Origin: Azospirillum sp.
GTDB lineage: Bacteria; Pseudomonadota; Alphaproteobacteria; Azospirillales; Azospirillaceae
Reading direction: 5' to 3'
Length of the DNA stretch: 64,000 nucleotides
Assembly: GCA_027486405.1 (NCBI GenBank)
Contig: JAIXPD010000071.1
Span: 1-64,000, forward strand
In this document: positions 7,940-18,190 of the stretch, in pieces
Layout of the letters: every line of letters begins with the position of its first letter
Numbering within the stretch: position 1 is the first letter of the stretch
Translations under genes and position numbers: made by a program
The notes under the pieces: generated by a model
Databases searched by the model: none
Told to the model about the DNA's origin: nothing
What the model saw: only the letters and a program-made list of their open reading frames with translations

Positions 7940-8782
7940 TGCACCAGGGATCCCCGCATTCGCTGGAACGGCGGGGGCGTTGACCGGGGTTCCACCATGG
8001 CGGACCCAGTGCGGCAGACCGGACAACGCCAGTCTAACCGATTCCGGATTGTTTGTGGTCTGTTCAAATTCGCGGCGGGCGACACGGCCGCCCCGGCGCA
8101 GATCCAGCCCGTCGGGATCCACACCGGTCAGGCACCACCCGGCATCGGAACCGCCATCGGAACCGGCGGCGGACAGCAGGGCGTTGCCCGCGTCCAGCAG
8201 ATCGGGTTCGGCCTCCGCCAGCGCCTCGGCCGCCATCGGCAGGCCCAGGTCAGCGGCGGTCAACCAATGGATGCGGCCAAACCCGGCGACCAGATGGGCG
8301 CGCTCGATCACCACGCGGTGCAGCGCGAAATCGGCAAAACCGGCGTAGAGGGCGGCGTCGGGGTGGCGGCGCAAGAAGCGGTCGCGGTGGCGCGGGTCGT
8401 CGGTGCGGACCACCCGGCCCAGCACGGACAGGCGCGCGCCGGTCAAGGGTTGCTCCAGCCCGGCGGTACCGTCGAACAGCAGGCCGATGCGCGGGTCGGC
8501 GGACAGGTTGCGGGTGTGTTCGGCCAGCGCCGACAGCAACAGCAGCGGGCAGCCATCCAGATCGAAGGCCACGAGCACCAGGGAGGGGTAAGGCCAACCG
8601 GCGGCGGCACTGTCATTGGCACCGCCATCGTCCGTCGCCCGCCCGGCGGTGGCCAGACTCGCCCGGTCGCAGGCGCGCATCAAGCGGCGCGCCGACTCGG
8701 CGTGTGGCCGGTTCGCCCCAAGGGGCGACGCGCCGTCCATCCCATCGCGGGCGGACGCGCCAAGGGCTTGCGTGGAACTCAT
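7910..8782 (-). CDS. HugZ-like pyridoxamine 5'-phosphate oxidase-fold protein
   Basis: 290-aa protein with a split-barrel flavin or haem-binding fold related to HugZ, a family that includes haem-degrading or haem-storage proteins. The barrel spans about residues 30-160 (RLMRACDRASLATAG, PSLVLVAFDLDGCPLLLLSALAEHTRN, GARLSVLGRVVRTDD) and includes YAGFADFALHRVVIERAHLVAGFGRIHWL. A DUF2470-like helical region follows. The last 25 residues (VPANAGIPG and after) look like translated dispersed-palindrome sequence rather than family sequence. The start is uncertain because no clear ribosome site precedes 8782; Met15 is an alternative. It is divergent from chvI. Substrate is unknown. Confidence 0.75.
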   Translation of the reverse strand: MSSTQALGASARDGMDGASPLGANRPHAESARRLMRACDRASLATAGRATDDGGANDSAAAGWPYPSLVLVAFDLDGCPLLLLSALAEHTRNLSADPRIGLLFDGTAGLEQPLTGARLSVLGRVVRTDDPRHRDRFLRRHPDAALYAGFADFALHRVVIERAHLVAGFGRIHWLTAADLGLPMAAEALAEAEPDLLDAGNALLSAAGSDGGSDAGWCLTGVDPDGLDLRRGGRVARREFEQTTNNPESVRLALSGLPHWVRHGGTPVNAPAVPANAGIPGAASSDATTTG

Positions 8783-8969
8783 GCCGAAAATTGAGTGCGC
8801 TCTCCCGCGCGGTGCCGTTGTTCAGCGCCGCATTGCCGCCATATTGGACCAGAAAAATGCCCCGGGAAAAGTGAAAACTGCCGCGATCGCCTCGTGTCTG
8901 TCATAATCTGATGGAATGGCTGTTGTCCTTTTCCGATGGCCCCACCCTTTTTGGACCCGACAAACGACC
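8783..8969. promoter_or_regulatory. Divergent promoter region between the hugZ-like gene and chvI
   Basis: 187 bases hold both 5' ends. A CATAAT at 8902-8907 is a possible -10 for chvI, with no good -35. Local AT content is higher than in the flanking genes. Confidence 0.35.
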
Positions 8970-9668
8970 ATGGCCCACACCGTCGCCCTGGTGGATGACG
9001 ACCGCAACATCCTCACCTCCGTGTCCATCGCGCTCGAAGCCGAAGGGTTCGAGGTGCGCACCTACACCGATGGGGCCGAGGCCCTGCGCGGCCTGAGCCA
9101 GCGCCCGCCCGATCTGGCCGTGCTCGACATCAAGATGCCCCGGATGGATGGGATGGAGCTGCTGCGCACCCTGCGCCAGACCTCCCAGCTTCCGGTCATC
9201 TTCCTGACCAGCAAGGACGACGAGCTGGACGAGCTGATGGGCCTGCGCATGGGCGCGGACGACTACATCAAGAAGCCCTTTTCCCAACGCCTGCTGATCG
9301 AGCGCATCCGCGCCCTGCTGCGGCGGGAGGCGCTGCGCGGCGACGCCGCCGCCGTGGCCGATCCGGGTCAACTCCTGACGCGCGGGCCGCTGCTGCTCGA
9401 CGGGGCGCGCCACGCCTGCTTCTGGAAGGATCAGCCGATCGACCTGACCGTCACCGAATTCCTGCTGGTCAAGGCGCTGGCCCAGCGGCCCGGCCATGTG
9501 AAGAACCGCGACCAGCTCATGGACGCCGCCTATGGCGAGCATGTCTATGTCGATGACCGCACCATCGACAGCCACATCAAGCGGTTGCGCAAGAAATTCA
9601 AGGCGATCGACCCCGATTTCGCCCAGATCGAGACCCTGTATGGCGTCGGATACCGTTACAAGGAATAA
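8970..9668 (+). CDS. chvI: Two-component response regulator ChvI
   Basis: 232-aa OmpR-family regulator that acts with ChvG. The receiver domain has the acidic pair in VDDDRN (about residues 8-10), the phospho-acceptor Asp in AVLDIKMPRMDG (about residue 52) and the Lys in YIKKPF. The C-terminal winged helix (LTVTEFLLVKALAQRPG, YVDDRTIDSHIKRLRKKF, YGVGYRYKE) fits ChvI/ExoR-pathway regulators. The start is at MAHTVALVDDD; the 18-residue extension upstream does not fit the fold. In alphaproteobacteria the pair controls envelope and acid responses, and its link to HPr kinase and PTS genes, as here, is a known gene order. Confidence 0.92.
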   Translation: MAHTVALVDDDRNILTSVSIALEAEGFEVRTYTDGAEALRGLSQRPPDLAVLDIKMPRMDGMELLRTLRQTSQLPVIFLTSKDDELDELMGLRMGADDYIKKPFSQRLLIERIRALLRREALRGDAAAVADPGQLLTRGPLLLDGARHACFWKDQPIDLTVTEFLLVKALAQRPGHVKNRDQLMDAAYGEHVYVDDRTIDSHIKRLRKKFKAIDPDFAQIETLYGVGYRYKE

Positions 9669-11367
9669 CGCGCCACCGCCGCGCCGCCGCCACCGCCGTC
9701 CTCGGGTGTCGCCGCTGACCCTGCGCATCCTGGCCGTCAACGTGCTGGCGCTGGTCCTGCTGGTGATCGGGCTGCTCTATCTCGGACGCTACCAGGACCG
9801 TCTGATCCAGGCGGAGATGGAGGCGCTGGCGACGGAGGCCCGCATCTTCGCGTCCGCGCTGGGCGAAGGGGCGGTCAACCGCATCCTGACCCCGCCCCCC
9901 GTTCTCCCCAGCGATGGAATGAACGAGGATGTCGGCCGGGAGCGGTTCGAACTGGAACCCGAACTGGCCCGCCAGATGATCCGCCGCCTGGCGGAGGCGA
10001 CGGCGACCCGCACCCGCCTTTACGACATCGACGGGCGGATGCTGTCCGACAGCCGGGTGCTGACCGGTTCCCAGGGGCGGATCGAAATCCGTGAATTGCC
10101 GACCCCACCGGCGGGCGATCCGCTGTCCCAGGCGGTGAACAGCGTTTACAACCGCCTGATCGATGTGGTTCCCAGCCGCGAGGGGTTGCCGCTGTTCCGT
10201 GAAGAGCGGGGCAAACCCTCCCCCGACGTTGAACGCGCGCTGACCGGCGACACCGGGGCCACCGTCTGGCGGGTGGAGTCGGCGAGCGGCGACCCTGATC
10301 TTCTGCTGACCGTTGCGGTTCCGGTCCAACGCTACCGCGAGGTGTTGGGGGCGGTGCTGCTGACGCGCGGCGGGGCGGAAATCGACCGGGCCATCCGCTC
10401 CGTCCGCTTCGACATTCTGCGGGTGTTCGCCGTGGCGCTGCTGGTGACGGTGGGCTTGTCCATCTATCTGGCCGGGACCATTGCGCAACCGATCCGAAAA
10501 TTGGCCCAGGCCGCCGACCGGCTGCGCACCGGCCACGGGCGGCACACCGAAATTCCCGACTTCACCCACCGGGGCGATGAGATCGGCGAGCTGTCGGGCG
10601 TGCTGCGCGACATGACCGCCGCGCTGTGGGCGCGGATGGACGCCATCGAACGGTTCGCCGCCGACGTCGCGCACGAGATCAAGAATCCGCTGACCTCCCT
10701 GCGCAGCGCGGTGGAAACGGTCCTACGCATCGAGGATCCCGGCCGCCGCGCCCGGCTGCTGGGCATCATCGCCGACGATGTGCAGCGGCTCGACCGCCTC
10801 ATCAGCGACATTTCCAACGCCTCGCGCCTGGACGCCGAACTGTCGCGGGCCGAACCGGAGCCGGTGGACATCCGGGCCATGCTGGAAACGCTGGCCGATC
10901 TGCAACGCAGCGTTGACAGCGATGGGTTGGGCGATCCGACCAGTCCAAGCGATCCAGAGCGCCCGCCCCATCTGGTCATCGACCTGCCCGTGGGCGAGCG
11001 GTTGGTCGTTCCAGGGCTGGAAGGACGCTTGACGCAAGTGTTCCAGAACCTGATCGCCAACGCGCTGTCCTTCTCCCCCCCTGGTGGCGAGGTGCGGGTG
11101 CGCGCCCGCCGGGTTGGCCGGGCGCTGGAGATCATCGTATCCGACCACGGCCCCGGCATCCCGGACGGCAAAGAAGACGCCATCTTCGAGCGCTTCTACA
11201 CCGAGCGTCCGGCAGGAGAAAAATTCGGAACCCACTCCGGTTTGGGGCTTTCCATCTCTCAACAGATAGTCAGCGCTCACAATGGTTCGATACACGCACG
11301 AAACAGGCGGCTGGCCGATGGTCGTATTGACGGCGCAGACTTTCGCGTCACGCTGCCGTTGCTCTGA
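9637..11367 (+). CDS. chvG: Sensor histidine kinase ChvG
   Basis: About 576-aa inner-membrane kinase partner of ChvI. It has one helix near the N-terminus (ILAVNVLALVLLVIGLLYLG), a periplasmic sensor region of about 240 residues, and a second helix (VFAVALLVTVGLSIYLAG). A HAMP linker follows, then the phospho-acceptor His in DVAHEIKNPLTSL (about residue 346), and the ATP lid motifs DHGPGIPDG and HSGLGLSISQQIV. I start at the ATG overlapping chvI by 32 bases; a GTG at 9706 just before the first helix is an alternative without a ribosome site. Translation is probably coupled to chvI. Confidence 0.9.
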   Translation, partial: CMASDTVTRNNAPPPRRRHRRPRVSPLTLRILAVNVLALVLLVIGLLYLGRYQDRLIQAEMEALATEARIFASALGEGAVNRILTPPPVLPSDGMNEDVGRERFELEPELARQMIRRLAEATATRTRLYDIDGRMLSDSRVLTGSQGRIEIRELPTPPAGDPLSQAVNSVYNRLIDVVPSREGLPLFREERGKPSPDVERALTGDTGATVWRVESASGDPDLLLTVAVPVQRYREVLGAVLLTRGGAEIDRAIRSVRFDILRVFAVALLVTVGLSIYLAGTIAQPIRKLAQAADRLRTGHGRHTEIPDFTHRGDEIGELSGVLRDMTAALWARMDAIERFAADVAHEIKNPLTSLRSAVETVLRIEDPGRRARLLGIIADDVQRLDRLISDISNASRLDAELSRAEPEPVDIRAMLETLADLQRSVDSDGLGDPTSPSDPERPPHLVIDLPVGERLVVPGLEGRLTQVFQNLIANALSFSPPGGEVRVRARRVGRALEIIVSDHGPGIPDGKEDAIFERFYTERPAGEKFGTHSGLGLSISQQIVSAHNGSIHARNRRLADGRIDGADFRVTLPLL

Positions 11368-11517
11368 ATTTTTGCGGAAAAGTTGTATCGGGCCTTTCAA
11401 TGCTATGGACAAAGCCCGAGTATAGGTCAATCCTGTTGACGGTCATTCCTCGCACGCACCCTGCCGGTGGCTTTCGCTTGCGCGCGCGCCTGACCTTGGC
11501 AACTGTGTGAGGTTTCC
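11368..11517 (+). promoter_or_regulatory. Intergenic region with possible promoter before the 114-aa gene
   Basis: TTGTAT and TATGGA separated by 15 bases lie near 11383-11410, and TTGACG occurs further on. These suggest that the genes after chvG can be transcribed separately. Weak. Confidence 0.25.
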
Positions 11518-11862
11518 ATGTCCGGATCCGCTCAAGTCATTGATCTCAAGCGCTACCGTCTTGCGAAACTCATCAGCGACGCCGGGCGGCAGCAGGGGGA
11601 ATTGGCCCGTATGATGCGCGATTCCGCGCATGAGCGGACACAGTTGGCCGAGGCGCTGAACGGCGCGCAAAAGCATCTGGCGCGGATCGCCGACAGCTAC
11701 AAGGTCTTGCTCGTGCGGTTGAAGCGGGAAAAGGATTTCCGCGACGCCTGCCAGGAAGCCGCCGAGTTGGAGGATCTGGACGAGATGATCCGCCGCCGCG
11801 ACGCCCTGGTGCGGGAATTGGAATCGATCCGCCGCACCCCGCGCGAATCCACAGGAACCTGA
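11518..11862 (+). CDS. Small coiled-coil hypothetical protein, 114 aa
   Basis: Unrecognised soluble protein. It is almost wholly predicted helix with heptad-like spacing and many Arg, Leu, Glu and Asp (for example ARIADSYKVLLVRLKREKDF and AELEDLDEMIRRRDALV), with a single Cys. A GTGAGG ribosome site precedes the ATG by about six bases. It sits between chvG and hprK, an otherwise conserved neighbourhood, so a role tied to envelope signalling or the PTS phosphorelay is possible. That is inference from position only. Confidence 0.7.
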   Translation: MSGSAQVIDLKRYRLAKLISDAGRQQGELARMMRDSAHERTQLAEALNGAQKHLARIADSYKVLLVRLKREKDFRDACQEAAELEDLDEMIRRRDALVRELESIRRTPRESTGT

Positions 11863-11927
11863 TTTTCCCCGGTTCGGGCCATCGCCACGCCCCTGGTGGC
11901 CCACCCCGCCGCCGGGTTCGCCCGCTC

Positions 11928-11953
11928 CCCCGACTTTCTCCCCCGACTTTCGA
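11928..11953. repeat. 13-bp direct tandem repeat, two copies
   Basis: CTCCCCCGACTTT occurs twice in direct succession between the coiled-coil gene and hprK. A TTGACA at 11959-11964 follows, a possible -35 for hprK without a clear -10. Confidence 0.6.
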
Positions 11954-11996
11954 GTCCATTGACAGAACGCGCGGCACGTCTCACCTTCGAACGATC

Positions 11997-12455
11997 ATGG
12001 TGACGATGCACGGCACCTGCGTTCTGGTCTCTGACATCGGCGTGTTGCTGAGAGGAGGACCGGGAAGCGGAAAATCCGATCTGGCCTTGCGACTGATCGA
12101 CCGTGGCGCGCGTCTGGTCGCCGATGATCAAGTGTGTGTGCGCGTGGACGGTGATCGCGTGATCGCCACCGCGCCGCCGTCGCTGGCCGGATGGCTGGAG
12201 GTCCGGGGGGTTGGCATCCTTCCCGCGCCGTCCGTCCCCTCGGCTGACCTCCGCCTGATCGTCGATCTGGTCGCCCGCGACCGGATCGAACGGTTGCCGG
12301 ACGTGGAACGTGAGACGATCCTGAGCGTTGCCCTGCCCCGCCTGACCCTGCACCCTTTCGACGCCTCGGCGGATGCCAAGCTGCGGCTGGCCGCCGCCGC
12401 CGCGCGCGATGGCACGCTGGGACGCATCCCCGCCGCGATGACGGCCTTTCCATGA
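11997..12455 (+). CDS. hprK: HPr kinase/phosphorylase, short alphaproteobacterial form
   Basis: 152-aa kinase-domain-only HPrK that phosphorylates a serine on HPr. It carries the Walker A motif GGPGSGKSDLALRLI (residues 20-34), then ADDQVCVRV, where the catalytic acidic residues lie, and EVRGVGIL, the HPrK signature. The N-terminal domain of Firmicutes HprK is absent, which is normal for this class. Its stop overlaps the rapZ start (ATGA). The start codon lacks a clear ribosome site; Met4 is possible. Downstream HPr keeps the target serine, so the regulatory pair is complete. Confidence 0.92.
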   Translation: MVTMHGTCVLVSDIGVLLRGGPGSGKSDLALRLIDRGARLVADDQVCVRVDGDRVIATAPPSLAGWLEVRGVGILPAPSVPSADLRLIVDLVARDRIERLPDVERETILSVALPRLTLHPFDASADAKLRLAAAAARDGTLGRIPAAMTAFP

Positions 12456-13411
12456 CCCGGACATTGGCTCCCTCCGCCGCTGAACCGCCAGCGGTCCAAC
12501 CGACGATGGACGACCAACCGGTCGGTGAACCGCCCGGCCGGATCGTGCTGGTCACGGGCCTGTCGGGGGCGGGCATGTCGGTGGCGCTGAAGGCGCTGGA
12601 GGATCTGGGCTATGAGGCGGTCGACAATCTGCGCCTGTCCCTGGTTCCCGCCCTGCTGCAACAGGCCGATCCGCGCCGCCGTCCGCTGGCGCTGGTGATC
12701 GACAGCCGCACCCGCGATTTTTCCGCCCAAAGCTTCCTGGACGAGGTCGCGGCGCTGCGGTCCAACACCGACCTTGATGTTCGCCTTGTGTTCCTGGATT
12801 GCGGCGACGAGGTGCTGCAACGCCGGTTCACCGAAACCCGGCGCCGCCACCCCTTGGCCGAAGACCGCACCGTTCCCGACGGGATCGCTCGCGAACGCAC
12901 GCTGCTGCACCCGCTGAGGGAACAGGCCGACGTCACCATCGACACGACGCAACTGTCCATTCACGATTTGCGGCGCATCCTGTCCGGGCATTTCCAACGC
13001 GACGCGCAGGCGGCCCTTCAGGTGTTCGTGACCTCCTTCTCCTTCCGGTTGGGTCTGCCGCGCGAAGCCGATCTGGTGTTCGACGTGCGGTTCCTGACCA
13101 ACCCGCATTACGACCCGGCCCTGCGCGCCCTGACCGGGCTGGATCCGGCGGTCGCCGCGCGGGTGGCGGGGGATGCCGATTTCCCGGCCTTCTTCGATCA
13201 TCTGACCGGGCTGCTGCGCCCGCTGCTGCCGCGTTACGTCCAGGAGGGCAAGAGCTACCTGACGATCGCGGTCGGCTGCACCGGGGGCAAGCATCGCTCC
13301 GTCTTCGTTGCCGAGCGGCTGGCGGCCTGGTTGGCGGGGCTGGGCGTCCGCGTCAACCTGAACCACCGGGAACTCAGCCGCCAAACCGCCCGGCCCAACG
13401 GCACGGGGTGA
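12452..13411 (+). CDS. rapZ: RapZ-like nucleotide-binding protein
   Basis: 319-aa RapZ/YvcJ-family protein. In enterobacteria RapZ is an RNA-binding adaptor controlling glucosamine-6-phosphate synthase; the family also hydrolyses nucleotides. Here the P-loop reads GLSGAGMS (residues 36-43), with Met42 in place of the Walker A lysine. The rest is well kept: EDLGYEAVDNLRLSLVPALL, FLDCGDEVLQRRFTETRRRHPL, VFDVRFLTNPHYDPALR, and the C-terminal IAVGCTGGKHRSVFVAERLA. That last region is the RapZ C-terminal substrate/RNA-binding domain. The N-terminal 25 residues are extra. It is coupled to hprK by a 4-base overlap. Confidence 0.92.
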   Translation: MTRTLAPSAAEPPAVQPTMDDQPVGEPPGRIVLVTGLSGAGMSVALKALEDLGYEAVDNLRLSLVPALLQQADPRRRPLALVIDSRTRDFSAQSFLDEVAALRSNTDLDVRLVFLDCGDEVLQRRFTETRRRHPLAEDRTVPDGIARERTLLHPLREQADVTIDTTQLSIHDLRRILSGHFQRDAQAALQVFVTSFSFRLGLPREADLVFDVRFLTNPHYDPALRALTGLDPAVAARVAGDADFPAFFDHLTGLLRPLLPRYVQEGKSYLTIAVGCTGGKHRSVFVAERLAAWLAGLGVRVNLNHRELSRQTARPNGTG

Positions 13412-13536
13412 TGCAATTTGCGCCTTGACGACCCGACCGCAACCCACGATCCACACAGACGCACGACCCGCAGTCGCGACATGACATTTCGCGATACAAA
13501 ATTTTCCGGGGAGGATCCAACCTTGAAGGATGTCCC

Positions 13537-13935
13537 ATGATTGGTATGGTTCTTGTCACCCACGGGCATCTCGCCGAAGAGTTCATCGCCGCCCTGTTCC
13601 ATGTGGTCGGTGAACAGGATCAGGTGCGCGCCGTGTGCATCGGTCCCGACGATGATATGGAGCAGCGGCGTCAGGACATCCTGAACTCGGTCGCCGAGGT
13701 GGATGACGGGTCCGGCGTGGTGGTGCTGACCGACATGTTCGGCGGAACCCCCTCCAACCTCGCCATCTCCATTATGGACAAGGCGAAGGTCGAGGTGATC
13801 GCGGGCATGAATCTGCCGATGCTCATCAAGCTCGCCAGCGTCCGCAAGACCGAATCGCTCGACAAATCGGTCATTTCCGCCCGCGACGCCGGGCAGAAAT
13901 ACATCAACGTCGCCTCTTCCCTGCTGTCGGATTGA
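13537..13935 (+). CDS. PTS EIIA component, mannose/fructose family type
   Basis: 132-aa soluble phosphocarrier. His9 in VTHGHLAEE is the phosphorylation site of the EIIA-Man family, and DMFGGTPSNLA is the typical second motif. A strong AAGGA site lies seven bases upstream. No EIIB, EIIC or EIID genes are present nearby, so it probably acts in regulation, receiving phosphate from HPr, as known for alphaproteobacterial PTS sets without permeases. It has a 125-base leader after rapZ that may hold a promoter. Confidence 0.92.
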   Translation: MIGMVLVTHGHLAEEFIAALFHVVGEQDQVRAVCIGPDDDMEQRRQDILNSVAEVDDGSGVVVLTDMFGGTPSNLAISIMDKAKVEVIAGMNLPMLIKLASVRKTESLDKSVISARDAGQKYINVASSLLSD

Positions 13936-13943
13936 TCCCCCGC

Positions 13944-14252
13944 ATGAGCCACACGGACGACACCGCCAACGGTTTGGCCGCCGACGAGCTGCGCCGCACC
14001 GCCACCATCACCAACCAGCGCGGCCTGCACGCCCGCGCTTCGGCCAAATTCGTCAAGCTGGTCGCCACCTTCAACGCGGAAATCGCGGTGCGCCGGGGCG
14101 AATCGGTGGTGTCGGGCGAATCGATCATGGGGCTGATGATGCTGGCCGCCGGTCCCGGGACCACCATCGAACTGCGCGCCAAGGGCGCGCAAGCCACCGA
14201 GGCGATGGGCGCCCTGCTCGACCTCATCAATCGCAAATTCGATGAAGAGTGA
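13944..14252 (+). CDS. ptsH: HPr phosphocarrier protein
   Basis: Histidine phosphocarrier that passes phosphate from enzyme I to EIIA. The active His is in NQRGLHARASAKF (about residue 29), and the regulatory Ser for HprK is in SGESIMGLMML. The ATG at 13944 is chosen; an in-frame TTG at 13932 overlapping the EIIA stop is also possible. The N-terminal tail of about 14 residues is longer than in enteric HPr. Its end overlaps the start of the enzyme I gene by 11 bases. Confidence 0.92.
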   Translation: MSHTDDTANGLAADELRRTATITNQRGLHARASAKFVKLVATFNAEIAVRRGESVVSGESIMGLMMLAAGPGTTIELRAKGAQATEAMGALLDLINRKFDEE

Positions 14253-16032
14253 CGCCAAGCACGAGGGTCCGGGCGCGGCCCATGGCCCCAACCGCAGCCT
14301 GCGCGGGCTGGGCGTGTCATCCGGCGTGGCCATCGGCCCGGCCCATGTGGTGGAAAGCGGTTCCGTCACCATCCCCGAATACAGCCTGCCCGCCGACGCG
14401 GTGGAGGGCGAGGTCACGCGCTTCAACGAGGCCGCCACCAAGGCCCGCCGCCAGATCAAGAAGCTGAAGAGCAAGGCGCTGGTCCTGCCCGACTCGGCGT
14501 CGGAGGAAATCGGCTTCCTGCTCGACGCCCATCTGTCGATGCTGACCAACTCCCGTCTGACGCGGGGGGTGGAGCGCCGGATCAAGCAGGACCACATCAA
14601 CGCCGAGGCGGCGATCCAGGCGGAAATCGCCAGCATCGCCCAGACCTTCGCCGAGATGGACGACGCCTATCTCGCCGCCCGCATCGGCGACATCCGCGAG
14701 GTGGGGCGGCGCTTGACCCGCAACCTGCTGAAGCAGGAATACCGCGCCTTCTCGACCCTGCCGCCCAACAGCATCATCCTGGCCGAGGAGCTGACGCCCG
14801 CCGACACCGCCCTGCTGGATCCCAAGGCGGTGGGCGGCTTCGCCACCGTGCTGGGCGGGGCGGAAGGCCACACGGCGATCCTGGCGCGCTCGCTGGGCTT
14901 GCCCGCCGTGCTGGGAGCCACCGGCCTGCTGGCGGGGGTGCGCAACGGCGTGACCGTCATCGTCGACGGCGTTCAGGGCCGTGTCATCATCGATCCGTCG
15001 CCGGAGGTGCTGGAAGAGTACCGGGGCCGCCGCGCCGCCCGCGAGCGCGAGCGTGAACAGCTCAAAAGCCTGCGCAAGCTGCCCGCCGTCACCCGCGACG
15101 GCACGGCGGCGACGCTGCTGGCCAATCTGGAATTGCCGCGCGATCTGGACCACGCGCTGGAAAACGGCGCGCAGGGCGTTGGCCTGCTGCGCACCGAATT
15201 CCTGTTCATGAACCGCGAGGATCTGCCCGACGAGGAGGAGCAATACACCGTCCTCCGCGCCATCGTGGAAGGGATGGGGGGCCGCCCCGTCACCGCCCGC
15301 ACCATGGATCTGGGCGGCGAGAAGCTGGCGGGCTGGATGGCCGGGCGCTATGGCGAACCGGCGAACCCGGCCCTGGGCCTGCGCGCCATCCGGCTCAGCC
15401 TGCGCGAACCCAAGCTGTTGGAAACCCAGCTTGCGGCGATGCTGCGGGCCGGGGCGCACGGGCCGTTGCGCATCCTGCTGCCGATGATCTCGTCGGTGTC
15501 GGAGGTCCAGAAGGTCCGCGAGATCATGGGGCAGGTCGCCCGCCGCCTGCGCCGCCGGGGGGTGGTGATCGCCGATCCCCTGCCGCCGGTCGGGGTGATG
15601 ATCGAGGTGCCGGGGGCCGCCCTGGCCGCCGACGCCCTGGCCTATGCCGCCGATTTCTTTTCCATCGGCACCAACGACCTGACCCAATACACGCTGGCCA
15701 TCGACCGCGCCGACGAACAGGTCGCCACCCTGTACGACCCGCTGCACCCGGCGGTGCTGCGCCTGATCCAGTTCACCATCGAAGCGGCGCTGCGCTCGCG
15801 CATCCCGGTGTCGGTGTGCGGCGAGATCGCCGGGGATCCGCGCTACACCGCCCTGCTGATGGGGCTGGGCGTGCGCGAGCTGTCGATGTCGCCGCCGTCG
15901 GTTCCGGCGGTGAAGAAGCGCATCCGTGGCCTGGACCTGATGGAGGCCAGCCGTCGCGCCCGCGTCATCATGGACCAGAGCGACCTTGGGCGCATCGCCA
16001 CCCTGCTGGACGATTTCAACAGCATGGTGTGA
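14242..16032 (+). CDS. ptsI: PTS enzyme I (phosphoenolpyruvate-protein phosphotransferase)
   Basis: 596-aa cytosolic enzyme that takes phosphate from PEP and passes it to HPr. The phospho-His is in GGAEGHTAILARSLGLPAV (His210). The PEP-binding barrel follows with VGLLRTEFLFM, ARTMDLGGEKL, the SIGTNDLTQYTLA signature and catalytic Cys in VSVCGEIAGDP. There is no N-terminal GAF domain, so it is PtsI-like rather than PtsP. The start overlaps HPr by 11 bases. With hprK, EIIA and HPr it forms a complete soluble relay. Confidence 0.95.
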   Translation: MKSDAKHEGPGAAHGPNRSLRGLGVSSGVAIGPAHVVESGSVTIPEYSLPADAVEGEVTRFNEAATKARRQIKKLKSKALVLPDSASEEIGFLLDAHLSMLTNSRLTRGVERRIKQDHINAEAAIQAEIASIAQTFAEMDDAYLAARIGDIREVGRRLTRNLLKQEYRAFSTLPPNSIILAEELTPADTALLDPKAVGGFATVLGGAEGHTAILARSLGLPAVLGATGLLAGVRNGVTVIVDGVQGRVIIDPSPEVLEEYRGRRAAREREREQLKSLRKLPAVTRDGTAATLLANLELPRDLDHALENGAQGVGLLRTEFLFMNREDLPDEEEQYTVLRAIVEGMGGRPVTARTMDLGGEKLAGWMAGRYGEPANPALGLRAIRLSLREPKLLETQLAAMLRAGAHGPLRILLPMISSVSEVQKVREIMGQVARRLRRRGVVIADPLPPVGVMIEVPGAALAADALAYAADFFSIGTNDLTQYTLAIDRADEQVATLYDPLHPAVLRLIQFTIEAALRSRIPVSVCGEIAGDPRYTALLMGLGVRELSMSPPSVPAVKKRIRGLDLMEASRRARVIMDQSDLGRIATLLDDFNSMV

Positions 16033-16195
16033 CGCCTGTTGCACCCGGCGCTTTCGCGCGGAAGCGCCGGGGGTGATCTTGATTCGGGCGGGCCGACCCG
16101 GCACTATGACCGGGTTCGCCGACCGCCGCGCACCGCCTGCCAACCGTCGGAAACGGTTGGGAAAGCCGGGATCCCGCGCGTATACTGCGGCGATC

Positions 16196-18112
<1,917 letters not shown>

Positions 18113-18126
18113 TCCGTTCCAGAACC

Positions 18127-18178
18127 CCACACGAAAAGGCCGCGCGCGGGATGCCCCGCACGCGGCCTTTTCGTGTGG
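18127..18178. terminator. Bidirectional terminator, 18-bp perfect stem
   Basis: CCACACGAAAAGGCCGCG pairs perfectly with 18161-18178, giving A/T tracts usable on both strands. The loop holds a small extra stem. It separates the convergent zinc-ribbon gene and folC. Confidence 0.9.
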
Positions 18179-18190
18179 CAATCGACGGCG

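Noticed and set aside
7537..7983. Plus-strand frames in the gap before pckG
   Set aside because: Arg/Pro-rich noise with no ribosome site or family resemblance.
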